Of a stretch of 64,000 bases of DNA, positions 53,108 to 64,000 are shown piece after piece. Made by a program: the position numbers and the translations under genes. Origin of the DNA: Schistocerca nitens (lineage: Eukaryota > Arthropoda > Insecta > Orthoptera > Acrididae); NCBI RefSeq assembly GCF_023898315.1, contig NC_064618.1:248595076-248659075 (forward strand), written 5' to 3'. The notes under the pieces are model-generated. The model made no database searches. It saw only the letters and a list, made by a program, of their open reading frames with translations, and was not told the DNA's origin. Every line of letters begins with the position of its first letter. Positions within the stretch are counted from its first letter, which is position 1.

Positions 53108-55337
53108 GCCTGCTGAGAAAATTTTAAACAACAAATCAAGTATAAGGCAGAAGTTAAATAAACTCATATTGTTTAATCATGTATAGTGCTCAAATTGGAA
53201 AAGATTATGTATTGGTACATTTCCTGCAGATGGGTGTGACATTTTGACAGATTTTTTAAAACTATTTTGTCCATAGATTTGTTGTTGTATAATGATGAAC
53301 TTCAAAGGATGAATCACATTGAAGTAAAATTAACTCTTTACATCCTGTGTAGATATTGTAACAAAATTATAATTGTTTATTATATAAGCTTATTTTAAGA
53401 TGTTTGGTGTTACAAAACATGCACTTGCGTTAAAAACAGGTGATTTCTGTGAAATTAATGAAAAAAAAAGTTCTGAGACTTATTTGACAGATAGCTTTCA
53501 GTGTGAGAAAATATTTCCCTCAATAACTATGTTAACTTGAATTTTTCACTTTAAGAAAACAGTTTAATCACAGAATGGGTGTGATCTAATGGAGTATGCA
53601 GTGGCCCTATGTTTCAAACAGTAATGTTTGTGGATACTCTGCAACATAAGAGCAATAAAATTGTTACTCTCTTAATTCTTGTTTTAATACTTCCTAGAAT
53701 GAACACATTATTCCAATTGATCGTAAGCATTCTTATTACTTTAGAACCATTCTAGAATAAGGGGGCCTGATTCAGGCAAAACCTAATTTTCTGAATTTTG
53801 TCTTTATTTTGCTAGGAGGTCTTTCTATTATATTTTCATGTGTTGAGGGAGGGGGGAGGGGAAGAGAATGCAAATAATCATATATAATTATCTTTCTAGC
53901 ACTACAAAGTACTGAATACAGTGATTACAGATACACTTGGAAATCTAGGAAATTTCAAAAAATGGTTCAAATGGCTCTGAGCACTATGGGACTTAACATC
54001 TATGGTCATTAGTCCCCTAGAACTTAGAACTACTTAAACTTAACTAACCAAAGGACATCACACAACACCCAGTCATCACGAGGCAGAGAAAATCCCTGAC
54101 CCCGCCGGGAACCGAACCCGGGCGCGGGAAGCGAGAACGCTACCACACGACCACAAGCTGCGGATTAGGAAATTTCAGTATTCATGTTACATGCCTAATT
54201 TTCATCAACATTTACCTTAATTATACAGTTACACTTTTTGCTGATTTGAACTGTGTACTACAGGTAAAAAGATTTTGTTTGGTCATGGTAATAACAGCAT
54301 TTCATTTTTTTTTTTAGGGCATATGTCACATATGGAACTGAAATTATCAAGTTACGATGACAAAGGAAGGAATTAACATTAAGGAATCTTACTTCACAGA
54401 AATTATGTAACAATGGTTACACTTTTTGCAAGTTAACTTTAACATAAACCATTTAGTTTTACATTAAGAGTGAAAGCAGTTGCTCGAGTCACGTAAAGAA
54501 CAAAGTTTCCCATAGGGAACTAAGGTATTTTACGTTTGAGCTATTGCAGACCCAAAGTATTGTGATCTTCATATTTCTATTTAAAAAAGTTTGTAACTCA
54601 AATTCACAGACATTTTGAAATCTGTACATACATGTGTGTAACAAGGTACTTTTCATGTGTCATGTGGAACCTATAATTTTCTGGTTTAAATATAATTTAT
54701 TTCATGAATTACCTTTAATACCAACAATGTCTGAATGCAATATTTACCATTTAGAAGAAGAAATATTAATGTACAGAATAACAAACCTCATGAAAAATGC
54801 GAGAGATTGTAATGTACAGAACTTGGAATGGCTCTTTATCAAGAGCAGGTAAAAAGAAGGCTTCTATTAAATGTTCAACGAAACCAGTCAGTACCTCTTA
54901 ATTCACCATAGAGGTGATACAGTAATAAAAGAATTTACTTTTTCAGAATTTCTGCTAAGTATTAAAAGTGTGAAGACCTATTCAATAAGTATTTGCTTTA
55001 CCAATAACCTGTAGTACAAGCACACGTATAAGCAGGTAATTAATGGAGTCAAGACTTATGTTAAAATTAAAGATACTGACTGGTATTACTTGCTCACAAA
55101 ACATTGTAGTTGCTGTACAGTTTATGCTGTAAGTGGTGTACCCAATGTGATTCCTGGAGGACATATTATTCTGTTATCCTATGGGAATGCACTGCTACCA
55201 CACCTATTGAAAGTAAGTCTTGCTGTGGAATAGTTGTATCAGACGTCTGTACCAGAAAACAAATCTCCACTGTGACACCCTCATGTTCTTGGTATGCTAT
55301 TAGCTATTATTACAGGAATACTCTTCACGTGAAGGAG
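53108..55337. other. Non-coding interior of the P/THAP element
   Basis: Apart from the SINE at 53958-54165, this is AT-rich sequence with short frames (for example 54634-54852) of no recognisable family. A G-rich tract lies at 53846-53862. Confidence 0.45.
53958..54165 (-). mobile_element. SINE family C
   Basis: Head CCGCAGCTTGTGGTCGTGTG (minus strand), shared C body and A-type tail. Target duplication TAGGAAATTTCA at 53946-53957 and 54166-54177. Lies in the non-coding right half of the P/THAP element. Confidence 0.92.
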
Positions 55338-55379
<42 letters not shown>

Positions 55380-55519
55380 TATGCTATTAAAAGCATAGTG
55401 AGATTTTCTTTTTCATCATTTCCAACATTGTACACAACTTTCTTGCACTTTTATTTTATTACATTTTTCCCTTGAGAATGGACAAGAGAGAGGAAGAAGA
55501 AGAAGAAGAAGAAGAAGAA

Positions 55520-55556
<37 letters not shown>
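55338..55556. repeat. Microsatellites (AT)n, (GAA)n and (GA)n
   Basis: (AT)n at about 55339-55376, (GAA)n at about 55490-55520 and (GA)n at about 55526-55556, all in the non-coding part of the P/THAP element. Confidence 0.95.
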
Positions 55557-55559
<3 letters not shown>

Positions 55560-57246
55560 AAGTAAGGTTTCATAAGAACTGAAAACCCTACTTGTGTCAT
55601 TTGTTATTTTCAAAATGTTACTCTTTCCAAATGCTGTTCTATTTCTTCAAACCAACTCTGAATTTCTCAGGTTATTACATATTATTTACTGTACATTGAC
55701 CAGCAATACTTCTGTTGTTACTGGATAGTTTGTAATTTGGCGCTACCTTTGTACCACTGGTATTGGCTAGTGTACTTTTGCAGATAAGAAAATCGACTGG
55801 ATTAGAATGTCCTGTCAGTATAGGACAAATTCAGACAATATGGAACTATTTACACTAAATTTGCAATATAATGTCACCCTGGTCTCACACAGATTGTAGC
55901 AGTCATTGGGGTGCGTGTCTGGCCAGCTTCTGCAGCTTTCGCTTTCAGGTTTGTTTTTTGCTTGGGCCGTATCATGACAACCAGTCATTCCAGTGATTGA
56001 CACCATGTCAAAGACTGGAACCAAGATTCACAGAAATAAAATTCCATGGTTGTAATTCATAGTGTAATTAATTTTGCTCACTGACATGTTTTGAATTCAA
56101 TTTTAAAATAAAACCATGGTACCAGTCATTATTTGGGTGTCAGACTGGAAAAAAATGGTTCAAATGGCTCTGAGCACTATGGGACTTAACATCTGTGGTC
56201 ATCAGTCCCCTAGAACTTAGAACTATTTAAACCTAACTAACCTAAGGACATCACACACATCCATGCCCGAGGCAGGATTCGAACCTGCGACCGTAGCAGT
56301 CGCGCGGTTCCGGACTGAGCGCCTAGAACCGCGTCAGACTGGAAAATTACAGTTTTTAGACAGCCCAACCTTAAAATTAACAGCTGTGATCGATGTTATT
56401 TTCAACAAGTTCCTTCACTTCCTACATCATCATGGATCAGTCCAATGTAATATTATTACTACACTTAACTTCCAAATGATACCAGTTATGCATTAAAGAG
56501 GAGCCTTAACGTTGGCCTTTGTGTTTGTCTCATTTAAATGTATTTCTTGTCTCGTATCAAAGACTGAAGCACTGTCAAAAACTGGTGCTTCTACTTTATC
56601 ACTCAGTTAAAATACACCGTGTCATGTACAGGCGTTAATAAAATCATGGCATTTAAATTTCTGATCAAAGAGAGAGCCAAATTCGTAAGTGCATGTTGCA
56701 ATTACAGTGTCAGTATATATCTAGATCGGTAATGCATCACTTCAGATAAAGAAAAATAACAGTTTTTCCGTTTATAACTAAGTAATACTTTAATAGTTCA
56801 GTTGTAATTTCTGTTGTCAGTCAACTTTTTTTCAAGAGACGTCTTCACTGTTTTCCAACCTTGATTTTCCGTATTATACCTGCAGTTAAAAGCTTTGGCA
56901 ACCAAGGTAATTTGTTGAGATCCATTGAATCTTAAATAGTATTTTAAAACAGGCAAATAAGTAAAGCGCTCATAAAATTAATAGTAAACAATTTATAGGC
57001 CAGCTTGTTAAACTTCCAAAACACACTCGAATTTAGGAATTTCATAGCAGAACTGTCACTATTTTTTCTCGCTAGATTAGAAACACTTCATTATGTTGAT
57101 GTGTAGATATCTAGAACATCCAGTATAAAAGACTTATCAGGGCGCAGAACGAAAAACATTTTCATCCGTGTTTTGACACTTCGTTTCTCGCCAAATTCAG
57201 ATATGGCGGACCACACTCAATGATATGATCTTTGGCCGGCACGCGC
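55560..57246. other. Non-coding right part of the P/THAP element
   Basis: No recognisable coding outside the SINE at 56153-56332. The final 70 bases before the TIR contain the subterminal inverted block. Confidence 0.45.
56153..56332 (-). mobile_element. SINE family A
   Basis: The minus strand starts slightly inside the tRNA-like head (CGGTTCTAGGCGCTCAGTCC) and ends in the usual tail. Target duplication GTCAGACTGGAAAA at 56139-56152 and 56333-56346. Confidence 0.9.
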
Positions 57247-57311
57247 TAGAGCCATCTATCGGTAGGTCCGGTAGTTGAGCATCCCTCATTTCGCTAGCTT
57301 TAGACGCCTGT
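57247..57311 (-). repeat. Right 65-bp TIR of the P/THAP element
   Basis: Exact inverse of 49700-49764. Confidence 0.97.
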
Positions 57312-57515
57312 GTAGCCTACTTTGGGTATGTGTATTCAGTCCTCAGTTATGGAATAATGTTTTGGGGGGTAAGTGCTGGAAACATACAAACTATTTTCAA
57401 GATACAGAAAAGAGCTGTTCGAATAGTAACAAATAGCAGTAACAGGGCACACTATAAAGAGTTGTTCAAAAAGTTAGAAATTCTGACAGTTCCATGTGAA
57501 TATATGAGAGTGTAG
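57312..57515 (+). mobile_element. LINE downstream half (continuation of 48920-49699)
   Basis: Reads VLSYGIMFWGVSAGNIQTIF then KIQKRAVRIVTNSSNRAHYK and LFKKLEILTVPCEYMRV, the usual C-terminal block of Jockey/CR1-like RT proteins. It continues the frame left at 49699 once the P/THAP element and one target duplication are taken out. Confidence 0.85.
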
Positions 57516-57524
57516 TGGCAGCTG

Positions 57525-57835
57525 TTGAGAATGGAGCTCCCGTTGGATGTTACTGCCAAGTGTGAATCACGCGCAATTATTCAGTTTTTGAAAGCAAAGG
57601 GCACTGAGTCGATTGAAATCCATCACAAATTGACGGAAATGTACGGGGAGTCGTGCATGGATGTCAAAAACGTTCGTAAGTGGTGTAGAGAGTTTGCAGC
57701 TGGTCGGACCGAAATTCACGACGAACAAGGAGCAGGAGACTGTCAATTTCTGAGGAGACAGTGTTGAAGGTTGAGCAAAGCATGCGAGAAGATCGGCGGA
57801 TCACCCTGTCTCACCAAGTCTCACATGTACTTGAA
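57525..57835 (+). mobile_element. mariner transposase N-terminal fragment
   Basis: MELPLDVTAKCESRAIIQFL, then SIEIHHKLTEMYGESCMDVK and VRKWCREFAAGRTEIHDE form the helix-turn-helix DNA-binding domain of a mariner transposase. After a frameshift near 57735 the reading continues with LKVEQSMREDRRITL. It is cut off at 57836 by the TIR element at 57838. No catalytic region was found on the other side. Confidence 0.75.
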
Positions 57836-57837
57836 TA

Positions 57838-59252
57838 CCGTATTTACTCGAATCTAAGTCGCACTTTTTTTCCGGTTTTTGTAATCCAAAAAACCGCCAG
57901 CGGCTTAGAATCAAGTGCAAAGTAAGCGGTAATTCTAAAAAATGTTGGTAGGTGCCGCCACAACTAACTTCAGCCGACGAATATATGTAGCGCTACACAG
58001 GCATGCTTTGCAGGCACAGAGATAAATACTGGCGCCAAAACCTCTGCGTCAGTAAATAAATTTAAAAAACGGTGGAAGACAAGCTTTTTTCTCCGCCCCG
58101 AGTTTTGACCACTGCATTTTCATATATTATCCAACGAAGTAAATACAAATTCCGTATTGTTCATCTTAGAACGTAGCAGCATTCCAATGTACTACGAAAA
58201 TCCGACTGGCAAGACTGTTTGGGATGTTTGTCAATATGGCCAACTCTACGTTCTGAATTTTTTCCTACCTGTGAGAAGAGATGGCTGCTAATAGGAACTT
58301 TTATGAATTGAGAATCACATGGAGTATTCTCTTCACCATAAGAATAACAAAATTTTGCCATGTATTCTTTCGTGTTTGCTGCTATCTCATTTAAATCCTG
58401 TCTGCCTAATAAACTACGAAACTAGTGTGAGGCAACAGCAAACGCGGAAGAATATACATATCATGTCATGTTTATATTCATAATATTCTTATGCCCAACA
58501 GTGATACAGTCAGAAATGAAGCACGGCAATTGACTAAATTTTTAAATCGAAGATGACTTTAATTTCTGTGCAGAATGTAATGTACAAAAGAGGCGTCTGC
58601 AAAGATTTTCAAACGGAGAAAAATTTTAGCTAAACTCTCATTCAGAACATCTTCTATCATACGCAGTTTATCATTTGGTTCTTATTGATCATTATCAAAG
58701 ACAGCAGCAGTGTAAGTAACAACAAATAGCAGTCTCTTGCCATTGTTTCGCTAATGAGACAATTCCTCTCTTTTTTTATTGTAAGCGGCGGTAGCGCGCA
58801 CAAAAGCAAGCCATGCCGCGAGCGGCGACAAGTCGTAAACACACATTATCAGAATGCGACAAATAGTGCATGACGCAGTACAATAATGCATTTTCAGCTT
58901 AGAGTGACGTAAACACGTATAACAAAGAGAACGGCACTTATTAGATCAAACAAAAATACGCAATCGATTCAAATCAGACGAAGCACGTGAAAAAGGAAGG
59001 GATGTATAAATACGGACGGAGCGTCTGACGCATAGCAATGGCTACCTGGTAAAGCTTAACTGCTAAGCTTACGACTCGAACCAAACTACTGTAGCTGTAT
59101 AGTACAATGGACCAACTATGTTTCGATTTGGGGGTGCGTCCTAAAACTTTTATCTCCCATTGAATTTTGAGTCTCAAATTTCAGGTGTGGATTTTTTTTC
59201 CTTGATTTCGAGTCACGTTTTTCAGGTGCGGCTTAGATTCGAGTAAATACGG
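57838..59252. mobile_element. Non-autonomous TIR element, 1.4 kb
   Basis: 27-bp TIRs CCGTATTTACTCGAATCTAAG... (57838) and inverted at 59226-59252 with one mismatch lie inside TA (57836-57837) and TT (59253-59254). The subterminal sequence also carries repeated TCGAGT/GGCTTAGA words (57899, 59170-59235). No transposase frame was found. The TA-type target suggests a Tc1/mariner or pogo-related source, but this is not proved. Confidence 0.75.
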
Positions 59253-59289
59253 TTTCACAAGCAACAGAGTGACTTAGGGTTCTCACTGC

Positions 59290-60945
59290 TAAACACACTT
59301 TCATTGGTGACAATGGAGTGAGCGTGACACACAGTTTTGTGATGCATAGTTTTGTCTAGGTACAACTACTGAGACTTTCTTGTAAAATTCTTCAGTGTGA
59401 GTCCAGCTACAGACATTTCCTTTCCACTGAAAATCATATTTCTTGAGATTATTCCTCAGTGACTTGAGTAAGTGAGGAGCATCATAGACGAAGAAAAAAA
59501 AAAAAAAAACTTTTTCTCCATTCACTTCAATAAACGGATTTTTTAAGTTAACACCTCAGAATTTTCCCATTTTTTCGTTATTTGTACCTTGATCACAAAC
59601 TACAGTTTCAGGTATTAGGGACCACTATTCTGAATTTAAACGAAAATGTTAATTAACATATCTTTTATTATTTCCCCTGACAGGACTTCTCAGGACAAAT
59701 AATAACCTATTATCTGCTTAAACTTTAAGTACAGACCTTTGACCATCACTACAATGACTTGTTTACATAACTGGCACTTTGAATCACTACAAATTTCTAC
59801 ACCAGTGTCCTCAAAACCTTTGAATAAGTCATTTTGTGCATGGTAGATTAACAGTGACTTAAGTGACAGTTCATCAAATACTACTGACAATTTTTTCCTT
59901 TTTTCAGCTTTTAGTTGTAACAAATCAAGCAGTAAGGTAATTGATACCTGGCTTAACGTCTGAATTTTGCAGCCAGCTCCTCAATGTTCTTGGAAGTAGG
60001 TAACAAAAGTATTTCTGCAAAATCCTGTACGATTTTGGTGAACAGAAATGAAGAGCCAAAGCAAAGCTACTGTCTCGTTGTTTATACCTTCTTCCCAGAG
60101 GTTTCCTTTTTTTCATAAATTCCTGTAGGTTTATAAAGTGGCCTGCCACATCATGAGAAACATTGGTTTTAGCAGAGCTGCATTCTATTACTTTGCATTT
60201 TAAAATACACAACTCTGATCTCAGAGCACGGATCACCCCTTTCTGTCTTGATACTCTTTTCTGTAACATTCTACACTTTAAAATTAATGGGTACATTTTC
60301 ACACTTTTTTTTTTCCACTTTGGAGATGACACTATTATCCACTTTAGCCTGAATGTTAGCGACTGATTCTTGTTGCTCCACCTCCCCTTCTCTCTTTCTC
60401 TTGTTTGGGCTTGATCTGAAATTACTTTCCTTTCTATCAGGCAAAACAGAAGGAACAGAGCCAGGCCAAATACTAAAACTGGGAGAAAAAGTTTTATGTA
60501 ACGGCAGTAATGTAACTAAATATTGGACAGGCATTAAATATAGCCATTTTTTGTTTTACAAACAATTCTTACCCTTGGCTTAATAAATTCTTCTTCCTGA
60601 AGTCCTTCTCTACAAACTGATGAGAGCATACTACGTGACTCCAATTTCAATGCTCTGGCTCTTCTTTCCTAAAAATTTCGTCAAGATCTGCCCTCCTGCT
60701 ATGAATAACCCACTGCTTTTCTAAAAATAATGAAAGCCAAGTTATAAATAACAACTTTCTCAGTCAGAAGAAGTACAACTAACTCATTGAAAGAAACTAA
60801 CCACAAAATTTACATTAATATTTACATTTCTTTATTCTTCGGGAATCTGTAGAAAGACTTTCGATTACTTTGTTGCTGGTAATTATTGCAACCACATAAA
60901 GCACAAAAAACACCTCTACCAGCAATTTTCAGCTCATGAACAAAT
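59290..60945 (-). mobile_element. Second P-element-type (THAP) transposase remnant
   Basis: On the minus strand, exon 1 (about 60945-60835) gives FCALCGCNN and SFYRFPKNKEM, the first Cys pair of a THAP finger. Exon 2 (about 60722-60600) gives QWVIHSRRADLDEIFRK and HVVCSHQFVEKDF, completing C2CH. GSVPSVLPDRK follows at about 60450. A coiled-coil block (60290-60190) and GRRYKQRDSSFALALHF with YLLPRTLRSWLQ precede LSVVFDELSLKSLL (first catalytic Asp, 59890), VVCDQGTNN (second, 59615) and YDAPHLLKSLRNNLKKY (59480). The Glu region is missing and frames are broken several times. It is a different subfamily from 49700-57311. No TIRs found. Confidence 0.75.
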
Positions 60946-61499
60946 TGTCTTTCAAGTAAGCTCTCCTATGTTTGTTTACATACACTGTTAGGATTCATTT
61001 CCGGTCATGCTGCAATCGTTGTCACACACTCTCAGGCAGAGTTTCTGCTACTATCTGTATAGGGTATTTGGTTTAATTTGAAATGTATACTTTTCACACT
61101 ATTCTGTTTCAAACAATTGGGACTCATTCATTATAATTCAACAGCACAATCAAATCTACATTATTACAACCTTGAATATAAATATGAGAGTAGGCCTATT
61201 TCTTTCATGTCTTACCAATTGAGGACCAAGATCAGTTGTTGGAGAAAAAGAGTATTAATTGACATATGTGGTGCTGATTATGAAGTAGTGGAACTTGTAG
61301 ATATTCATATTTTTTTGCTTTGCGCTTATATACCCAACTATTGTGTATTTTTACATCAAAATTTGTGTAGTATTATGTTGTCTAGGTTGCTCAATGGTTA
61401 AACCAAACAATGAAAAATCTGGAATGGTATAGCAACTACTCAATCACAAAGAGGAGTGTTGCATGGCAGATATGCACATTGAAAAAAATAAACTTTAGC
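60946..61499. other. No gene recognised
   Basis: A 107-codon frame at 61078-61401 has no known motif and is probably chance. Confidence 0.4.
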
Positions 61500-63160
61500 T
61501 CTGAGAAAACACCTTTGGCAGAATGCTTGAAAGGGTAAAGGACAAGGACACACCGCTGTGCAATGTACAGGTGAAGGACACAGTAAAAGAAAAAAATATT
61601 ATGAAAAGAACAGAGATAAAACGGAATAAAGAAGTGTAAGAAAGTGGTAGCTGATGGAAAGAATACTTTGACATACTACTTAAAAAACAGCACTGAAAAG
61701 AGAGTAGATGTACAGCATGGGTATATTGCCTGGATGAAGATAAAGTTATTACAGTGTTAGAGGTAGAACTAACAGTCAGATGGATGAAAACAGGAAAGGC
61801 ACCTGGAAGATTTAAATAAGTGTGGAGATGATTAAGGCAGCTGGTCTTAATTGGCTACAGTGGTTATATAGATTGCTAAGATGCATATGGACTCAGGAAT
61901 GTGTTTGAAGAATGGGGAAAGGAAACAATAATTCCAGTGTTCAAGAAGGGAGACAGAAAAGTACATGACAATTATTGAGGGATCACAAGTAGCAAAAATA
62001 ATGAAGAGTATACTGGTAAGAAGATTGTGGGGAAAATGGAAGGTCAGTTAGAAGAAGAGCGGTAGGGCTTTAGATATGGTAGATCAACAGTGGACCCAAT
62101 CTTTACACTGTAGTATGAGACAGTTGAGAGAAAGGCATTGGCAGTATGGGAAAGGCCTGTGACAACATTCCTTGCCTTAGTGAAAGCTTACCATGGAGCT
62201 CCCAGAGAAAATATATGAGTAACCTTGGAGAGAAAGGAAGCTGGGAAACAAACAACAGAAATTCTTAAAGTAAAGCGTGCCAAAAGATTCAGCTGTGCCC
62301 CGTCCAAAGTTGGAAGAACTGGTTGGTTTAGAAATATTACAGGATTGAGACAAGGAAGTGTGACGTCACCATTATTATTGTAATGATGATGGATGAAAAT
62401 GTGAAATAGACAGAAGAAGCTCATAGAGGAAGGGAGATCAAGTAACTGCTATTTTCTAATGATACTGTGGTATGGGGAACCAACAGTAAATATGTACAAG
62501 AACAAATATACATTGTAAATGAAAAAAAATTGAGAAGTATGAAATGAAATATAGTGTCAGGAAAGCAAGAGTATGGTGACAACCATAGGAGACAGAGGAG
62601 GCAAGGGAAAAATCAATATTAAAGGACAGGATATTGAAATTGTGGGTAACTTTAAATATCTAGGTGGTGTGATAATGGGGAATGAAAGAATGGAGGCAAA
62701 GTCAGCAAAAGGGTACAACAGAACAAAACATTTTAGCAATGCATGAGGGGCTTAGTCTGGGGAAGGGTGCTGCCAATGAAGAGCATGGAAGTGCTGTAGA
62801 AGACATACTTTACACCTATGCTGACATATGCATTGGAGAGGTGGACAAGGACCAGGAGAGAGGAGAGGTGAATCCAAGCCAGTGAAATGAAATTTCTAAG
62901 TGGTATGTTACGGAAAGCCTGCAGATACAGAGTGAGAAATGAAGATGTTGGGAAATAACATGGTTTATAAATGGTGAATGAGAGGATTCAGAAAAGGTTA
63001 GAATAGTTCAGGCATGTAAAGAGAATGGCAGATGGAAACATACCAATACAATTGATGGAGGCCAAGTTTGAGGCCAAGATGGAGACACAGAGCATGACTG
63101 ACTGACTTGATAAAGACCAGATTAAGAAAAAGGAATCTGGGCTGCAACGAAACAGTTAGT
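61500..63160 (+). mobile_element. Very decayed LINE
   Basis: The plus strand shows scattered RT-family remnants: VRWMKTGKAPG (61775), IIPVFKKGDRKVHDNY (61930), a LRQGSVTSP-like block (62345-62370), an active-site-like region near 62450 (SNDTVVWGTN), NFKYLGGVIMGNERMEAKSA (62650-62710) and a weak C-terminal part to about 63160. Stops are present every few dozen codons, so it is among the oldest LINE copies here. Confidence 0.6.
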
Positions 63161-63164
63161 ATCC

Positions 63165-64000
63165 TAGTCACCTAGTACTGGTTTCCCTGCACACTAGGCA
63201 GGCCATGTGTGCAGCTGCACTGCCAGGAGGTCATGGGTAAACTGCTTCATCAATGGTGAGATATTTCCTTGTATGGCCTGGCCTGTTTACCATCAAGTTA
63301 CACTTCACCTCCGCAGCATGTGGGGGTTCCAACCTCGCTGACAGGCAGTGCATCTGTTGCAGCAGAGTGTGCTGTCATCAGAGCAGGTAATTTGGCATCA
63401 AAGTGCCATGAAGTCAGTTCCAGTGCTACAAGTTGGCAGTACCAGCGGTTTCAGCTCAATGCTTTGTGCCAGCAGACCTGGCCCAGTGCATAATGGTCTT
63501 CACCAGCAGGGCATCAGCCATCACATGCTGGCAGCGCTGTCCCAATGATGTCCCAGGTCCTCACACCACTATGTACCATGACTCTAGGGTTTGTCAAGTA
63601 GACACACCACAGACAGTATCACAGGAGAGATATTTCTTTTATATAGTTGTGGGGATATTCATCCAAGAACATTATCATTGAATTTGGTTTTGTAAATGTA
63701 AATACTGTTATTGTTTTAAAGTGTCTTCAATCACTCCTCAGTACGAGTACACTTCAATAGATTTGAGGTAAGGGTTTTTCTTTGGTGTTGTTCTATATCT
63801 GCCAATCTTCATTGGTGAGGTTTATGCCTCTCCCATGTGAGTCACGTACATTTGAGGTTGTTTTCTCTCCTCTTGTCTGCCGTATGTCAGTGGCGATGAG
63901 TCTGTGTCCATGTGTGTTGAAGTACAATGTTGTTGTTGTCTTCTCTCCTCTTGTCTGCTATACTTCAATGACAACAAGGTAAAAGTGTGTTTTGATGTTG
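63165..64000. other. No gene recognised; imperfect repeat near the end
   Basis: TTTTCTCTCCTCTTGTCTGC (63861) and GTCTTCTCTCCTCTTGTCTG (63938) form an imperfect direct repeat about 77 bp apart. No coding motif was found. Confidence 0.4.

Larger units (their letters stand above)
49700..57311 (+). mobile_element. P-element-type transposon with THAP transposase, 7.6 kb
   Basis: Perfect 65-bp TIRs (49700-49764, ACAGGCGTCTAAAGCTAGCG...; inverse 57247-57311) are flanked by the target duplication GTAGCCTAC (49691-49699 and 57312-57320; 8 or 9 bp depending on where the end is set, P elements make 8). Further imperfect inverted blocks inside the TIRs (CGCCATAT..GAATTTGGC at about 49793 and 57190) resemble subterminal binding sites. 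The left 3.4 kb holds a THAP transposase gene. The right 4.1 kb is non-coding and contains two SINEs and microsatellites. Identical TIRs argue for a recent insertion, but the transposase is broken, so it was probably moved by a source copy elsewhere. Confidence 0.9.

Noticed and set aside
55416-55613. Leu/Ser-rich frame resembling a membrane segment
   Set aside because: Product of (GAA)n and (GA)n microsatellites read in antisense.
61078-61401. 107-codon open frame
   Set aside because: No recognisable motif, AT-rich, no supporting context.
1-64000. CRISPR array, bacterial operon or phage-like system
   Set aside because: No spaced short repeats of constant length, no ribosome-binding-site-driven gene clusters; all evidence points to a eukaryotic repeat-rich genome.

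Overview
The window looks like gene-poor, repeat-packed DNA from a large arthropod genome, most likely an orthopteran such as a locust or grasshopper. The case rests on several tRNA-derived SINE families, RTE, CR1/Jockey-like and other LINEs, many Tc1/mariner, P (THAP), hAT, PIF-Harbinger and TTAA-type DNA transposons, and LTR fossils that resemble repeats I associate from memory with Schistocerca-type genomes. No host gene, true tRNA gene, rRNA or CRISPR array could be supported. Almost every coding stretch belongs to a mobile element.

Layout. 1-744: edge of a minus-strand Gypsy-like LTR element. 1361-3051: broken LTR fossil abutting a truncated Tc1 element (3052-3883), then a SINE. 5800-6250: mariner remnant; 6386-6826: long-TIR MITE; 7320-7521: SINE. 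8256-10391: minus-strand LINE with a long open RT frame, followed by an apparently intact Tc1-type transposon (10522-11943). 12754-15828: two inverted arms of one repeat enclosing nested SINEs and a LINE (13680-15427) that itself holds two SINEs. 16830-19620: SINEs and a palindromic repeat. 20193-21690: minus RTE LINE. 23044-24294: decayed Tc1 element containing a 44-bp SINE tail. 25325-27892: apparently whole TTAA-flanked transposon with an uninterrupted transposase. 28700-32830: decayed LINE with an unknown AT-rich stretch inside it. 33819-44495: Gypsy-like LTR fossil whose first bases are split by a PIF-Harbinger element and whose interior holds an RTE LINE and a SINE. 44711-46136: Tc1 DD34E fossil. 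46270-47740: hAT fossil. 48920-57515: LINE split by a 7.6-kb P/THAP transposon with identical 65-bp TIRs. 57525-60945: mariner fragment, a 1.4-kb non-autonomous TIR element and a second P/THAP remnant. 61500-63160: very decayed LINE.

How it works together. The elements form an insertion chronology rather than a pathway. LINEs and the Gypsy-like fossil are the older layer, DNA transposons cut into them, and SINEs with 8-16 bp target duplications are among the latest arrivals. Elements that look whole, by TIRs, open frame or both, are the TTAA transposon (25325-27892), the Tc1 transposon (10522-11943) and, for its ends, the P/THAP element (49700-57311). All family calls were made by reading translated motifs and comparing ends by eye; no database search was possible.
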